A stretch of DNA of 64,000 bases from Strongylocentrotus purpuratus (GCF_000002235.5 NW_022145521.1:124001-188000); one strand, 5' to 3'. Counted from the first letter of the stretch, positions 25,945 to 39,800 are shown. Notes: generated from the letters alone by a model not told the origin. Program-made: numbers and translations.

Positions 25945-26337
25945 ACTGGAAATGAAGGAGGAGGAAGAATAAGAGAAAAAGGAGGAGGAAGAAGAATATT
26001 AATTTTTTGTGTCAAATTAATGCAATATTTGATCTGGACAGGACATGTCACATGACTGGAATGAAATTTTCTTCAACTTGAGTTCAGAATCATTCTATTT
26101 TTTAACTTTTAAAAGAGAAGAACATCTGTTTGTTGGTGTTATACAAATAACGCACGGCCCAGTGTGCATTGGTGCACAGAGGCGGCACCAATCCAAAGAA
26201 ACCTTGTGTGCACTGCATTTACATTACGCACAACAGGGTCAAGTACGTTATTTGTTTTTATAAAATAGCAACACGTGATAATCGGTACAAACGAAAGTCT
26301 CGGAGAGTTATGCAAGTTCTAGAAAATCTGTTTTGTC

Positions 26338-26457
26338 CATCGCCAGCGCGCGGTTCGGAAACCCAAAACCTGCAGAGCGTCTATGACGCAATTTGTCCAC
26401 GTTTATGATGATATCCTCGTTTATGCGGACGATCCTCATGCTCGGACCAGCGCCCCT
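26338..26457. mobile_element. Second right-hand end of the same inverted-repeat family
   Basis: This stretch is complementary to the left arm at 25486-25660 over a longer length than the 25944 end is, including a GCCAGCG..CGGTTCG part. It may be the true partner of 25486, or a separate partial copy. Confidence 0.6.
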
Positions 26458-26749
26458 ACTGGTTAAATTGTGCATTGAGATAGAAAGTTCAGTCTGCATG
26501 GTGACTGAGTGTGTTTTATGCCATATATTATATGTACATGTATGGATATCATAACTCATACCTTTGATAATTTGAAGCTGCTACATGTACATAAACTGAA
26601 GCAGTTTCAAAATAATAAATTAATAAGCTTTACATGTATGTTTTCGAGAGAGGACTATCAGGACTTTCTGTTTGGATGACATGACAATCTTATTTTTATA
26701 TAACAAATTTCCCATCTGTTCCAAGTCCAACGTCCAATATATCATTACT

Positions 26750-26880
26750 AGAATTTAAATTTTTCAAAAATTCATTGCTCAGCACGGTCTATTCTTTTTA
26801 GATTACCTATAATAATATGCTATCTATATTTTGGATAGTGCCCCAAGGGAGAAGGAACTTAGGAGAAAAACAGAAATTAA
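26750..26880. repeat. Dispersed repeat, copy 2
   Basis: Related to 15424-15560: the shared blocks include TTTTTCAAAAAT, AGTGCCCCAAGGGA and AGGAGAAAAA followed by AAATTAATG. Same orientation. Confidence 0.6.
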
Positions 26881-27755
26881 TGATACTATTGTTCACAGTA
26901 AATTTGCTCCAGAAGAGTCGTTAGGTCAGCAATCAAAAAGTCCTTTGCACTCTGAGATCAGACACATACACGCGGACCTGCCCTCAGAATATGTGATTAT
27001 TTTCCAGATTTTTATGCTCAAATGTGACGAAAAACAAAATCAAAATCAAACAAACATTTGTAGAAAGTATTTTTTATTCAGTGTATCTCATTCACAATGC
27101 CAAAAATAAAGGAAATATCACTACTGGTGGCAAATACAACGTTAACATGGTAGCTGGATCTAAAAATTGTAATGGGTATCCAAATTGTCCCTCATGTGTG
27201 ACGTAGGTTGTTCATATTGTGACGTCACCTTTAATCATTTCACTTTGTGAATGGGTTATGGAAAGGCTATCAAAATTTCATTTAATGTATTCCTCACAAT
27301 TGTGAGCGCTTAAAAAGTACTTTCCTCATTTTGATATTTCTTCAATTCTCATTGTTTACATGAAGTTTTGCTACATTACTGATGATGTGTGTGTTGTTTG
27401 AAGATAAAGCTGATTCTTGCAGTTTTAATGGAGGACATCGTTTTATCTGTGTGACATACGTACATGTACTGATGACTTTTGATGTCAATAAAGTTAAACT
27501 ACATGTATCCTAGGTAAATATCTACCCCTTTTCCCTTTTCCCTTTTCCATTGGAAAATAAATTTGAATTCCATGAATCCATAGTGTATTTTGTAAATACA
27601 AATCCTTGCATTGTAACAGCAGCAACTGAAAAGTGTTTTGTGTTGAATGACTGTACACATAATGTACATGTAGCTGTGTTTTTTTCTTCTCACTTCGTTT
27701 CTTGTGACCTTTGCTTTATGCTTAATATGTTTTATGTGTTTTCTTGTTCAAACAG
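26881..27755. other. No recognised gene
   Basis: AT-rich DNA with a CRE-like GTGACGTCACC near 27219. Short frames on the plus strand have no coding features. Confidence 0.5.
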
Positions 27756-27821
27756 AACATCCATTTTGGTGAACAAATTGACCCAGCCACTCGCTACTCA
27801 GAAGTCAACATTGAGCTGTAA
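27756..27821 (+). CDS. Possible terminal exon of an unidentified gene
   Basis: After a fair acceptor (TTTTCTTGTTCAAACAG) a short frame encodes NIHFGEQIDPATRYSEVNIE then Leu and a stop. A second frame stays open longer, to about 27906, so the coding frame is ambiguous. I find no upstream partner exon. It may instead be noncoding sequence upstream of vasculin. Family not recognised. Confidence 0.15.
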   Translation, partial: NIHFGEQIDPATRYSEVNIEL

Positions 27822-28440
27822 AAGTGGATCATCAATGCTGAAGGTAGCAGGCATATATTCTATCTTCACTCTGACAAGAAGTGGAAAAGAAAAGATGGCT
27901 GCATAATTAGAGCTCAACTCAACGCAAGCCATACGTTAACCAGCAAAGTATTCCATACCATCCCATTATTTTTCAAAAAGTGCTAGCAGAAAGAGATATG
28001 GAAGAAAATATATAGGCTTTTCCTTGCTCTCTAGAAGATCGAAGCAATAATAATCTTTATTTAGTTAATTTTCTCAACTTGATATTGCACAACAGCTTGC
28101 AGAAGATGAATTGACAGTGGTCTTAGACAAATCAGAATAGTCGTTGTTGGATATAATCAAGAAATATCACCAAATTGTATAGATTAAATACAGGATGCTA
28201 AAGTTGTGAAGTCGCAAGCCGACAGATATGAAATGCTCATAAAGGAAATAGATAGTTATCTTAAAAGTGTAGTAACCCTTCAGCGATTCGATGTGAGCTG
28301 ACGCCAATCCCAACATCATTCTGCTTTCAGTCAACTGTATTTTTGCGAGAAAAATCCCTCGTCTTCCATTTTTTCTACAAACTGATCCTTGATCCGGACA
28401 TTAAGATGGGGAGGTAACCAAAATAAAAGTTAGTTACATT

Positions 28441-28592
28441 GTGTAGCTGGACGTGTTTCCAGACTATTTCCTTCTCCAGTGTGAGCGAGAAAGAAATTGC
28501 TTGTGCCTGATAGACTGATCATTAGCTGAGAAGCCAAAGGTGATAACTGGTTTTTCCTGCGCTGTTCTGCTGATTCGTTCTCAGGCCAGGAG
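28441..28592 (+). other. GPBP1: Candidate noncoding first exon of vasculin
   Basis: A strong donor (CCAGGAG/GTGAGTTA) ends an exon-like stretch at 28592, about 2.2 kb upstream of the first coding exon, whose acceptor lies near 30814. The 5' limit is arbitrary and no TATA box is evident. Inferred from the donor, its position and the absence of another partner gene. Confidence 0.35.
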
Positions 28593-30814
28593 GTGAGTTA
28601 TTTTCTTTTCTCGACTTTGAAATACAGATAACTTTTAAAAATTAAGTTTACAAACGTAATCGAATCAATGACAAACTTATGAATGTACATGGTAATTGTG
28701 GTTAATAGATGAAAAAAAGGATAAAAAGAAAAGCACGGTTGGACACTTACAATGTTCTAAATTCTAACTTCTGAATTCTAACTCTTAACCGCCATTTTAT
28801 AACCTTTTATCAGATAGCTCACTCATACAAACCTCTTCAATTTTAATCTGAAAACCCTGTTAAAAAGAGTTGGTGTAGAGCCCTAGTTAAAGATGTAGAA
28901 ATACATGTAGGAACTGTATTGTAAGACAACTGTTTGAAATAATTCAATATATGTAGCTGAGTAACGACCTGAGAAAGATAAGGAAATCTAATTGTATCCA
29001 AGCACTAGGTTATGCTCACAACAAGTTGTCCGACATCTGCATATACATGTATGTACATGTGAAAGTGGCTTTCAGCCAGTTTTTATCAATTTGTTTACAT
29101 TTTTCTGGTCCAAACAACCGCTCCACTGCATGATAAATAATTCAGAATTGCTCTAAGCAGTTTCTATTGGATATTCAGTTACATGACTAGTATAGAAGTA
29201 GAGGACTTGAGGTTATCACTTTTTATTTGAGCTGTTCTCTGTGGTATTGAGCAGGATGTGCATTCATGTCATGTATTATTTACCTCAACTATTTTCATAT
29301 CCATGCAACTACATTGTATACAAACATTGCATGGTTTCCTTTAATTATGAAATATGAGGATCCAGTCTGACAAAGATACTGGAAACTTGGGTAGGCAAGA
29401 AAAGGGGGATAATCCCACACTTCATAACAAGCTTGTCAACAAAGTTCTATTCATACAACATTCAAATTCAAGGTTTATTCAACACTCTTCATAAAAACAT
29501 TTAAAATATACAAATACAGTAAGGAATGATTAAATAGAGAACAAGATAATGATAAACATTACATTGGCCATTTATGAGAGCATTTAGGATAGGCAGAAAT
29601 GAGGGATTCCTTAAATGAAAGCCTACCCCTAAACACACACACATTTTTTTTTCCATGTACAATCAGAGTTTAGAAGCACTAACAAGAGAGTGAAACAAAT
29701 TTACTTAAGAAAGGTGTGAAAGTTGCCCATACTACTCTACTGATTATTATACTTACATGTACATGTAGGATGTTTATTTCCAAGGATCTGAAAAAATTCT
29801 GAATATCTAAAAGCCCACTTTTCCTCTGATTTTTTTTATTGCTTTTGAGTGGAACAATGAATAATTAAGACCAAAAAATGCAGATACCGGTAATGAAGTG
29901 ACAAAAGTTTAGAACTTCTTATGTATGATCCACAAATTAATGAGTGCACAAAATGTTTATGAATTTTGCGATTGGTTTGAGAAAGTTTCATGCTGCTAAG
30001 TGAATAAATCACAATTGACACAGCACTGACTTTTTGCAGTTCGCGAAAGTTTCTTCCTGTGAAAATGGCTGTTGTTATCAATTTTAGAAATTTTCTGGTT
30101 TGCCAGGAAGAACACCTCTTGACAATTTCTCTTGCAGAGAAACTTCAACGCAAGTAATTGTATAATTGAATGGCCCTGAGTGCGAACGAAGAGGTACACC
30201 TGTGTATCCCACAAGCTGATGAGCATATTTCATGAGTCAGCACGACAGCTGAGGTATTCTCAAAGCGAGTGGGATATACCCTTGTATCTCTCAAAAGAAA
30301 TTCCATTTAATTTTACTATTATTGATTTTATGAAATCTAGTACCTCAATGTTGTATGTACAGTAACATTCTTGTGTTTTTGTATTACCTTCAACGTTAAA
30401 CACAGAGAGCAAAACAATTTTGTCCTCACGTCCAGCATTTTGCAAAGGGTAGTGCAGGTGCATGTAATTTAAAGTACATCCACTTTGTTAGCCTATGGGT
30501 ATTTAAATGCATACCTATTCACGTTTTTGATACTTTGTGCTCCGCAGAAAAGATGGCACAGTCATCTGGGTACTTTTTCACAACCTGTAAGATACTTTTT
30601 TTAATCAATTCATGATGACCCAGGTACTTTATTTGCAAACCATGATATTTACATAATTATACATGTGTATATGTAGGCCTTTTTTTTCTTCTCGACTCAA
30701 AACCCTTTAACATGTTTATTTGTGTGATAGAACCAGTATGGTACGCCATAATTCTTGACTCTTAATACAACTACCTTGTAATAATTTTTTTGCACATGTT
30801 TATCCCTGTGCTAG
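28593..30814. other. Probable vasculin 5' intron
   Basis: No coding exon seen. A 3'-tail-like A/T-rich repeat is at about 29460-29560, TACATGTA runs are near 29041 and 29755, and a weak inverted pair (GGTACACCTGTGTATCCCAC with a GTGGGATATACCC partner) is near 30192-30290. Confidence 0.4.
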
Positions 30815-30841
30815 GACCAGTATGGTATGCCAGTGGCTACC
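30815..30841 (+). other. GPBP1: 5' leader of vasculin start exon
   Basis: The acceptor TGTGCTAG precedes GACCAGTATGG. The stretch has an out-of-frame ATG at 30822 and an in-frame ATG at 30827 before the favoured start. A near-copy of the same 17-base motif lies about 90 bases upstream near 30731, so the splice site sits in a small duplication. Confidence 0.4.
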
Positions 30842-33800
30842 ATGGCCAACCCTCCTGAGCATGACTTTGCTCCATCTTGGCTCAAGATCCCCAATGACAA
30901 CCAGGTAAGAATCAAGGGGAATACCCTACTAAGAACCAAGGGGAAATACCCCAATAGAAAATATGAATGTTACCATTGTTAATGTTTGCGTTTTAAAAGC
31001 TAATTTCAAGCTACACACGTAAGAGGTATCAATTGTCCAGATGTGGAATAACAATCCATGATGTTTCTCCATGATCTCACTTATATCTTGCCAATACTGT
31101 AAAGCTGTGATGCCCTGGTAAAATAAGATGGAAAGCACAGAGGAAAAATAATGATATGCTAGTTTTGTACAAAGTTTTAAACACTATTCAATTCAATTTA
31201 ATTTAATTCAATTCAAATTTTATTACAACAACAATATTGATTTTTTTAGAAATGTCCATACACATTGGTATTATTGAGAAGAATATGATTTGACATAATT
31301 ACGTACTTAAAAAGTCAAACTACAAAATAGAAGGACAGTTTTTAACTTGAAGTTGACAAACATATACTGGCTTCAAATTTGTCTGTCTTCATTAGATTCA
31401 ATATACTTATTTGTGATGAAACTAAACACTTCCCCTTATGATCTCTCTCACTCCACAGCTTATAGCGAAACCTCATTCAGACCATCACAGAGCAGGCTCT
31501 AAGTACCCCTCCCCACACCCTGATGGGGGTCGGCAGCGTAGCAGACACCCCTCCAACGAGTCCTTCCCAGGCTTCCCTCCTAACCACACCCAGCAACCCA
31601 ACATCCATGGATACCGGAGCCGAGATGGTAAGCTTGCTTGACAGGAGTCATTAGTATTGACTTTTAACTGATATTTTGTTGTAAGCTGCGAAACAGGCAT
31701 CATTTTCCAGTTTGTGTATCATTAATAAGAAAGGGCTGCTGGATTTGAAACTCGGTCACTGCTTTGTTTCAGGCTATATGTTTTTTTTAATAGATTAGAG
31801 TGCTTGAACTTTGATATAAGATTCTCTTTTAGGGTAATTGATAAAAGTAACCTCCATGCTTGTTCAGGGTGTAACTGCTAAGGAAAATAATTGTAAAATG
31901 ACATGCTGATTTGGAATGCACATTTGCAGTGGTTTTCTTTTGTAATATGTAATTTCTTGGTGATGTAGGTGAATTTATGTTCAGATTCAATTTCTCTATG
32001 GTATCGCCTAGATCTTGTTACGGATTTTCATCTGTTGTCAAGATATTAAGAACAAAAAGTATATGTACAACTGGGATGTCAGACATGTGTTGTTGAATTA
32101 AGATCTTAAAGGAGCCATGTTCCTCATTTTTGCAGAGAAAAGATTCCGACCAGGACCCCGCTACCACTCCCTAGAAGACCCCCTGCGTCACTCAGAGCTT
32201 CCCAGCGCTTATGCACCCCTCAACCAGAACAATGGCTTCCTTCCCCCACCCCCTTCCATGGGCTACTTTCCCTCTTCTCTGGACTATAGTTTCAACCCTA
32301 AGCGTGGCGGACCTCCGCCCCTCCACCACAACCTCAACCGGCTCGACCCTCACGGCTACCACCATGGAGGCAGGAGCTACGGTGGTGGTGATGGGGGGCG
32401 TGGTCGGTACGGAGGAGGAGGCAGTAGGCATGGGCGTGGCGGAGGCGTGAACGGCAAGGCTGGTCCTGAGAACGGGGAATCTAATGGTGAGGAGAATGGA
32501 GGGGGAGGAGGAGTTAGGAAAGGTGATGCAGCCAGTGCCAAAGGAGATGAAGGGAAAACAAATGGAGACAAAAGTGCCTTATCTAGTCATGACTTTGTGA
32601 GTAATCTTTGCTATTCCTTCCTTGCGACATGTACTGTACATCAGAGCCATCTATACACAGAGTTTGGCCAACTTGGTTTCACTGGGTCACAACATGGCGT
32701 GCTTGCCCAACAAAGCAGAAGTTGCCATCTTGTGTCCAACTTGAACCGGGTTGGCCAAACTCTGTGTATAGATGGCTCTGATGTACATGTACATGTATGT
32801 AGAAGACATTTTGCATGAAATATCAATGCATTCTCGAACTTATCTGTTTGATGCATGCCAGCCATTCAGGTTTTTAGGTTTTACATGTATATGCAGGGGG
32901 CAGGTATTACATAATATAGTAATACTACGACGATGATTATGAAGAACAGCTATACCCTTACCTTACACTAGTTCCTCTGGTTGTCAGAGTAGTTGTCCAA
33001 TGAGTAATAAGGGAGATTATGTGACCTCAACACAGATCATATGTTTGTTTGTGCCACCCGCGCAACATATGTGATGTTCAAAACATGAGTAACTTGGACT
33101 TGGCAGAAAGTTGAGAGATTATGAAAACTGCTGCCAAGTGTCTGTTACAGGGTTTCCCCATGTACTGTTGTGAATGTAGCTCTGTATGTTTACGTAATTC
33201 GTTTAGAAAGGTTGAAGTTCTGGGGAAGATTCTTACTGTACTGTTCCATCTGGGGATCCAGTGGCATTGTCATGAGGAGACTCTCGGCCTACAAGTTTTT
33301 TTGTACCGTGTTTACTTGTTGATGATGACATTACAAATGCTACATTTTTAAATGAAAATAGCTTTTTATGTATTAAATGTTATTAAAGTGCTATTATATT
33401 TTCAATTCAATTTCAATTTTTCAATTTCACTTTATTTATGTTTCTAACAAAACATTACAAATCAATTAAAACATTTACAACAAATGTAAAAATACATATT
33501 GGAAACAGAGGGGTCCACTAAAAAGCAATGCTTGTACAAGTGTGAACACCTCAAATGATACTTAAGAATGTTGAGTAACTAAATTAACAAGTGCATAACT
33601 ACAAAATAGGGGAGAAAGGGGGGGGGGGGGAGGGGGAGGGAGGATACCAAAAGAGACGAGAACAGGACAAGACGGTACTTTAAATGAAAAAAATAGAAGA
33701 ACACAGTCATAATACAAAGAGTAGACAAAGTGCTACACACAAATATTAAAAAAAGAGTAGACAAAGTGCTAGTTAAATTTTTACCTGATTATTCATACTT

Positions 33801-36800
33801 TCATTTTTATTTTGCAGCCCTCATTATCTGGCGAAGCTAACCGTGAAGTCAAAAAGGAATCCTCAAAACCTGCTGGAGCATGGGGTAAGAAAATGCAACA
33901 TTGTTCAGAGTTTGATTTCTCCCCCTTCTTATCTATTCCTTCACCCTAACGGTCTCCTTTGTCATCGTCTTTCTCTTTCTCTCTCTTCCTTTCTCTCTCC
34001 CCCTCTTGTGTTTTGTAAATCTTTGTTTCTCTGCCACCTTGGTCTACCGGTTTCCATTTAAAAAAACTAAAATTAGTGTGATTTTATAGAATATCTTGCA
34101 CTTTTGTTTTTGTTGTTGAAAACCATGTGATGGAAAATTCTTTGCTACTGGTTACTAAGTTGATGTCATTAGTAAAAAAAAAAATTGATTTTAGTGTAAC
34201 CATTTACATTTTCCATTCCTGGAAGAGATATTGTAGGAAAGGAAACAATTAGGAATACAAATATAGTGGAAATTGGAATAGAATTTTTGTGCCATTTCAT
34301 GTAGCCAGGCTAATGTGGATCTTTTGTCTTTTAAAGTGACTCTGTAACATCGCCTATCTGATTATCAAGATATTTATGATTGGAAATCAAAACATCATTT
34401 TTTGTTTTCATCTATTTTCTACTAGTCCATTGGGGAAAATGATGATGGTAAAACCGGTCACTCAAAGATTTTTACTTTTTTGAGGCACTTGATGATCATT
34501 TTGGAGTGCAATTTGCTTTGAGCTTCAATATTACACCATATCACAGACACTTGATGTAGGGCCATGCATCTCAGATTTAAAAGTGTTAAACCAAGCCTTT
34601 AAGGAAATGTAAAACATGCTTTATAAATATATGAAATGGAAGCCATCATCACTGATTGATTTGTCTTGCAGAGAAACGGCCGGGTACCTCCAACATCAGC
34701 ATAGGCGGCAAGAAACTGCAACTGGTTCAGAAATCAATAACAGTCAGCGACTTGCCAACTACCAATGGCTCCCAGCCCACAGCAGGCAAGATGTCACCCT
34801 CTGGTGTCAACGGTGTAAGCAACCTGACGTCGGGTAGCAAGGTGGGTGGGATGCAGCAGGCGGTACAGAACAAGGGTGCCAAGACAGGGCGTGGGGCAGT
34901 GCCCCTCTCCTCGGTCAGCTCCGGTGTGTACAAGTCACTCGTCCCCAAGTCCTCTACTCCTACAAAGGTATGATCTATCTTTGTTTATTGATAATTATAT
35001 GTCCTTGTATAGCGGCTAACACTTACTTAATCAGAAGTCTCTAAGCGCCCTACGATAATGAGGCATAATTACCCTGGCTTTCGCAGAGCAACTGTCAAGC
35101 GCTTTTCGTTTCAAGGAATAAATTCCTACCGGGTCCCCGTTTTCTCACCTGGGTGGAGTGCAGCACAATGTGGATGAATTTCTTGCTGAGGGAAATTCAC
35201 GTCCTGGAGTGGGATTCAATCTCACAATCTTATGATTGAAAGGCGAGAGTCGATACCACTACACCATGATGCTTCCACACTCCAATTAGTTGAGCAAGGT
35301 CAATGCTAGATAGCATGTAAGGTGCTCATTAATTTTAACATGTTGGATCCAGGCATGAAGATGGATTAGTTCTAGTGCTTTCGAGTCATAATTTTTGCTA
35401 ACCCAGATACATTGTAGATGTCAGTAATTCTTGAACATACACAAGTTTAATATTATATGTTCTCCTTGAATGAATGCCATTTTGTTGTTTAATTCTATAT
35501 TTTGCTTGTCTAACAACCCCATGATACATTAGGATTACCACTAGTTCATTATTATGAATTCACCATTGCTTTATATGCACATTGTTTAAAATCATCCATT
35601 ACCAGAACTCATGGTTAGTTTGAAATGCCTTTTACTTTTCGACAAAAGAACTAAATCAGTCAATTTATGAGGTGTAAATGATAACTAATGAAAAGATAAA
35701 CTTTATCTACATAAAATGCCTTTACAAATTCGTTTTTTTACGAGCAGGCCACCACACCAAGGAAACCCATTGCGAAGGAAGTGGTTATCCGCCCAGCTCC
35801 TGTCATCAGTAATAAAGACAAGTCAGCACTTCCTCTCACATCATCATCCTCATCATCACCATCACCGTCATCATCAATGTCCTCCTCCACCTCCTCCTCT
35901 TCATCCACATCATCGTCGACGTCTCTGCCATCGCCGTCGGGAAACGCAGCTTCATCACAACCTTCCTCCAACCCTCCAGTGAAAGAGGTATTTTGTGAAT
36001 TATATATCGTAGTTAAAGCCACACAGTAGTCATTATCCATGTGCTTTTCATCATAAACTGCCGACATGAGATTTGGTTGAATTACTATTTAATGTGAATG
36101 TGTGTGCAAAATAGACCAGTTCATGGTTAGCACATGCACAGATATTCAAAACATGAAGAGATCCCACTTTGTACATATTGAAATAATTACTCCTACAGCA
36201 ATGGAGGTGCTACATAAATAGCCTTTGTTTCCCCTTTTCAAAGAATACATCCACCTGTGTATCATGGAGTGCACTTCTTGTGCATAAATGAATAATGATT
36301 AAATAACTTTCATGAGCATGTATCCAGTATTTTGCCTGCATGTATTATCTGCTCATGCCCAGACTGCAACTATTAACTGGCTTATTCTCTGAACCAGCGA
36401 AACCTGTGGTCCCACCAGAAAATACTCCAACTTGCCTATACCTCAAGTGTGAGGGAAATATGATATAAATGATGAGAATTCCATAAGGTGGTAGGCTAGG
36501 GCACAGTGCATCATACAAGACCCGTTTGTTGGAGAAGTGAAATCCACTATTGATAACTGACAACACCTGTTACTTTGTAAACAACAGAATGGTGTCATAT
36601 TCCTAATGAAAACCTACTTCTGTGCATCTTTAAAATAGCTTAATGAAATGTAGGAGCACATAAGGATATTTTTTTTAATTAACATTGTAATATTTATGTA
36701 CAGAGCTTTAATACTTATTTTTACTTTGAAATAAATCACAATTATTTAAACTTGGTTCTGTTGAACTTTGTTGAAATTATATGGTTCATTAATGCTTTTA

Positions 36801-39800
36801 TATTAAAGGTAAAGACCAGTTCTGGTCATGCGATTGCATTGTGAAAGAAACGTTGTGGAATCGATCAGAAAGGGTTGATCATCTAGCATATAGGTATTGG
36901 TGTGTACTGCAAGGTTCTGGAATCATCAAAATGATAAGAAATTTGGCCCAGTCTTGGTAAAGTTACAAGCACTGTATACAGAAAGATTTATATGGGACTA
37001 GGCTATTGTTATTATTATTATGTTTGTATTTTGCACTTACAGCAGGGCTCTCCGCGCTCCACCTCTGCCATAGACATTCCCACCCCTCGCATGGTGACTG
37101 TGTCAAAGGTCAAGCGGACGGACAAGGTTGACTTCCTGAAGGAGCTGCGTCGCACCGGGAGCGTGGACTCTCCAAGGTTACCGCTCAGCAGCGAGCCTCT
37201 GGTCAATGGCATTGACCACTACACAAACAACCACAATGACCAATCTGGTCACTATCACAACTACAATAGGTCTTCCACCAAGCAGTACGAAAAGACAAAT
37301 GCTACCACGATTTACCAGGTATGTTGTTACATTTCCTGCTCAGTGCTCATAATCAATATGCATTACTAAGTCCCTCGGAGAGGACGTAAAGTCGTTGGTC
37401 TTCTGGTTGCTTATTTGCAAGCCCAACCCATGCATGCTTCCTCAGCAGTCTGATAAAAAAAAGCCAACAAAAATGTCTTTATCTTCTTCTAAATACACTT
37501 GTGTCGAGATATAACTCACTTAATACTTATACTAACCAAGGGCTTTGGTTAATTCATGGAAAAGCTTGAAATATGAAACCAGTATTACATGTATAGTAAA
37601 ACCGGCTTTAGCAATCACCTGTGTAGAAAGACCACTTTTTTTTGTTTCCCTTAAGCAGTCTTTACTTGCAGGTTTCACTGCATTATTATTATTATTTAAG
37701 GTAATACAAAGTTTTGGTATGGGGTCATGAATTTGGTTCAAATGAACATATTGGAAGCATGTGCGATCGTACAATATTCAGCGATCGTTGTCGCGGTTGA
37801 AATCGAGTCTAAAGTGATGAATTTATAAATAATAAACTGTTTATGTTGTATAGCTCCCTCTCAAGGTCAATATATCAATTTAGCTATAAACCAATGTTTC
37901 TTGACTAAAATTGACTGATTGGCTATTCCTATTTGGAAATTATATATCACAAACTACATATTCTGGGATTTTCATGGTCGCAGCTATCATTGTATGGCCG
38001 TAGGCACTATTTGAAATTTATCAAAAATTTACCGGGAGCACCAGTAAATTTGTATTCAATTTTTCTCGAAAGCAGAAGTGTTTTAGGGGCTAAATTTTCT
38101 AGTGCTTAGAATTCATCCACAGGGGCATCCAAATATATCGAAAATGTAAAGAATCACTCTCCAGCCAATTTTCACAATTTCCCAAAACTTAATATTACCT
38201 TTAATGTTATTATTTGATTTCTGCAGCAACCAGACCCCTTTGAAGATTTAGACATAGTTGAGCCTAGACAAGATACTATAATCAACAACCAACTACCCAT
38301 CAGCAAGTGCAATGGCCATTACGACAATGAAGGCCAGAATGACAAGGACGTCGATGACAACCTTGACTTGGTCACCAACAATGGCCGTATGGACATGCCC
38401 CTCAACGAGCAGAACCTCCTGGACTGTCAACCGATGGAGCTTTCCAGTAGTTTAGAAGCAGAGAAAAGGTAATAATAATATTAATAATATCGTTGGCCGG
38501 GTAGCAGAAGGGCGTTATTGCGCGAGCGATTCGAAAACTACTTTTCGAATTATTCGCATTTAAACTGCTTTCCGTCCCGAAAATTGGTTGAAAACATAAA
38601 AGACTAATAGAAATGTTGTAGTAGAACACGGCCACAATTATTTTCTTGGAAATAAGTCAGTTTTATAAAAGTTAAGGGCGATTTAGTGCTAACGCCCTTC
38701 TGCCTAAATTTTCATTATTGACCTGAAATTTGAGGTAACGCCCTTCTGCCAACCAGGCGACGACATGTCTTGTTTATCCAGGGTAGCCTCATCAGTATTC
38801 ATACTGTTCTCCATGAGGGCCCTGCAATCATACCAATACCCCAGCTTTAGCTGAGCTACCATAAAAAGGTGCTCAAGCATTCAAGGAATTTCTTCCTACC
38901 GGGTACCCATTTACCTCACCTAGGTGGAGTATAGCAAATGTAGATTAATGTCTTGCCAAATGACATAAGCGCCGCAGCGGGACTGGAACCAGGAACCGTG
39001 CTATCCACAGGCACCTGAATGAATGTCTTCCTACAAACTGGTTTAGTGTTGTGAAAATGGCTTGAAAATATTTGCTTGTCATTTGTGGTAAAACATGAAA
39101 TTCAAGTATTACATATCTCATTTAAAGGGATTGGGTATCTTTGCCTCAGATTCTAAACAAAATCCTGGATGATCGCCTGTCTGAGATTATCAAGATATTT
39201 ATGATTGGAAATCAAAATGTCAAAAAACGTTTTCCTAACGGTTTTTTATAACACAACAGTCTATTGGGGAAAATGAGTATGGTGAAACCGGCCACGCAAT
39301 GATCATTTTGAAGCACATTTGTTCAGGGCTTGAATATTACACCATATCAAAGACTTTGATAACACGTAGGGCCATGCATCTCAGATTTAACATTGTTAAA
39401 CGATGCCTTTAACAAGGTGTAAAAGGCATTTGTAGTACAATTCATACGTTACAAATAGAGTTAGAATGTGACATGCGCATTTGGGCCTTTCTTTGTAAAG
39501 TGAAACAAATATCACACTCATCAACAAAATCTACGCCTGTTGAAGATAAGATTATCAACATGAAAAAAGTGAGATGACTTCTGTGTGAGAGAAATATTTC
39601 AAAAATGAATGGCCCACATGAGGGAAAACAGTTTAAAGATACAGTTAAGTTCTGGTCATGCGATTGCATGTGAAAGAACGTTGTGGAATCGATCATAAAA
39701 GGTTGATCATCTAGTATATAAGTATTGGTGTGTACTGCAAGGTTCTGGAATCATCAAAATGATAAGAAATTTGGCCCAGTCTTGGTAAAGTTACAAGCAC

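Noticed and set aside
35200-35275. tRNA-like sequence on the minus strand
   Set aside because: A and B boxes are present but the cloverleaf is imperfect and it is continuous with a SINE body seen in other copies; not a tRNA gene.
35738-36067. 109-residue Asp/Glu-rich minus-strand frame
   Set aside because: Antisense shadow of the Ser-rich vasculin exon 6.
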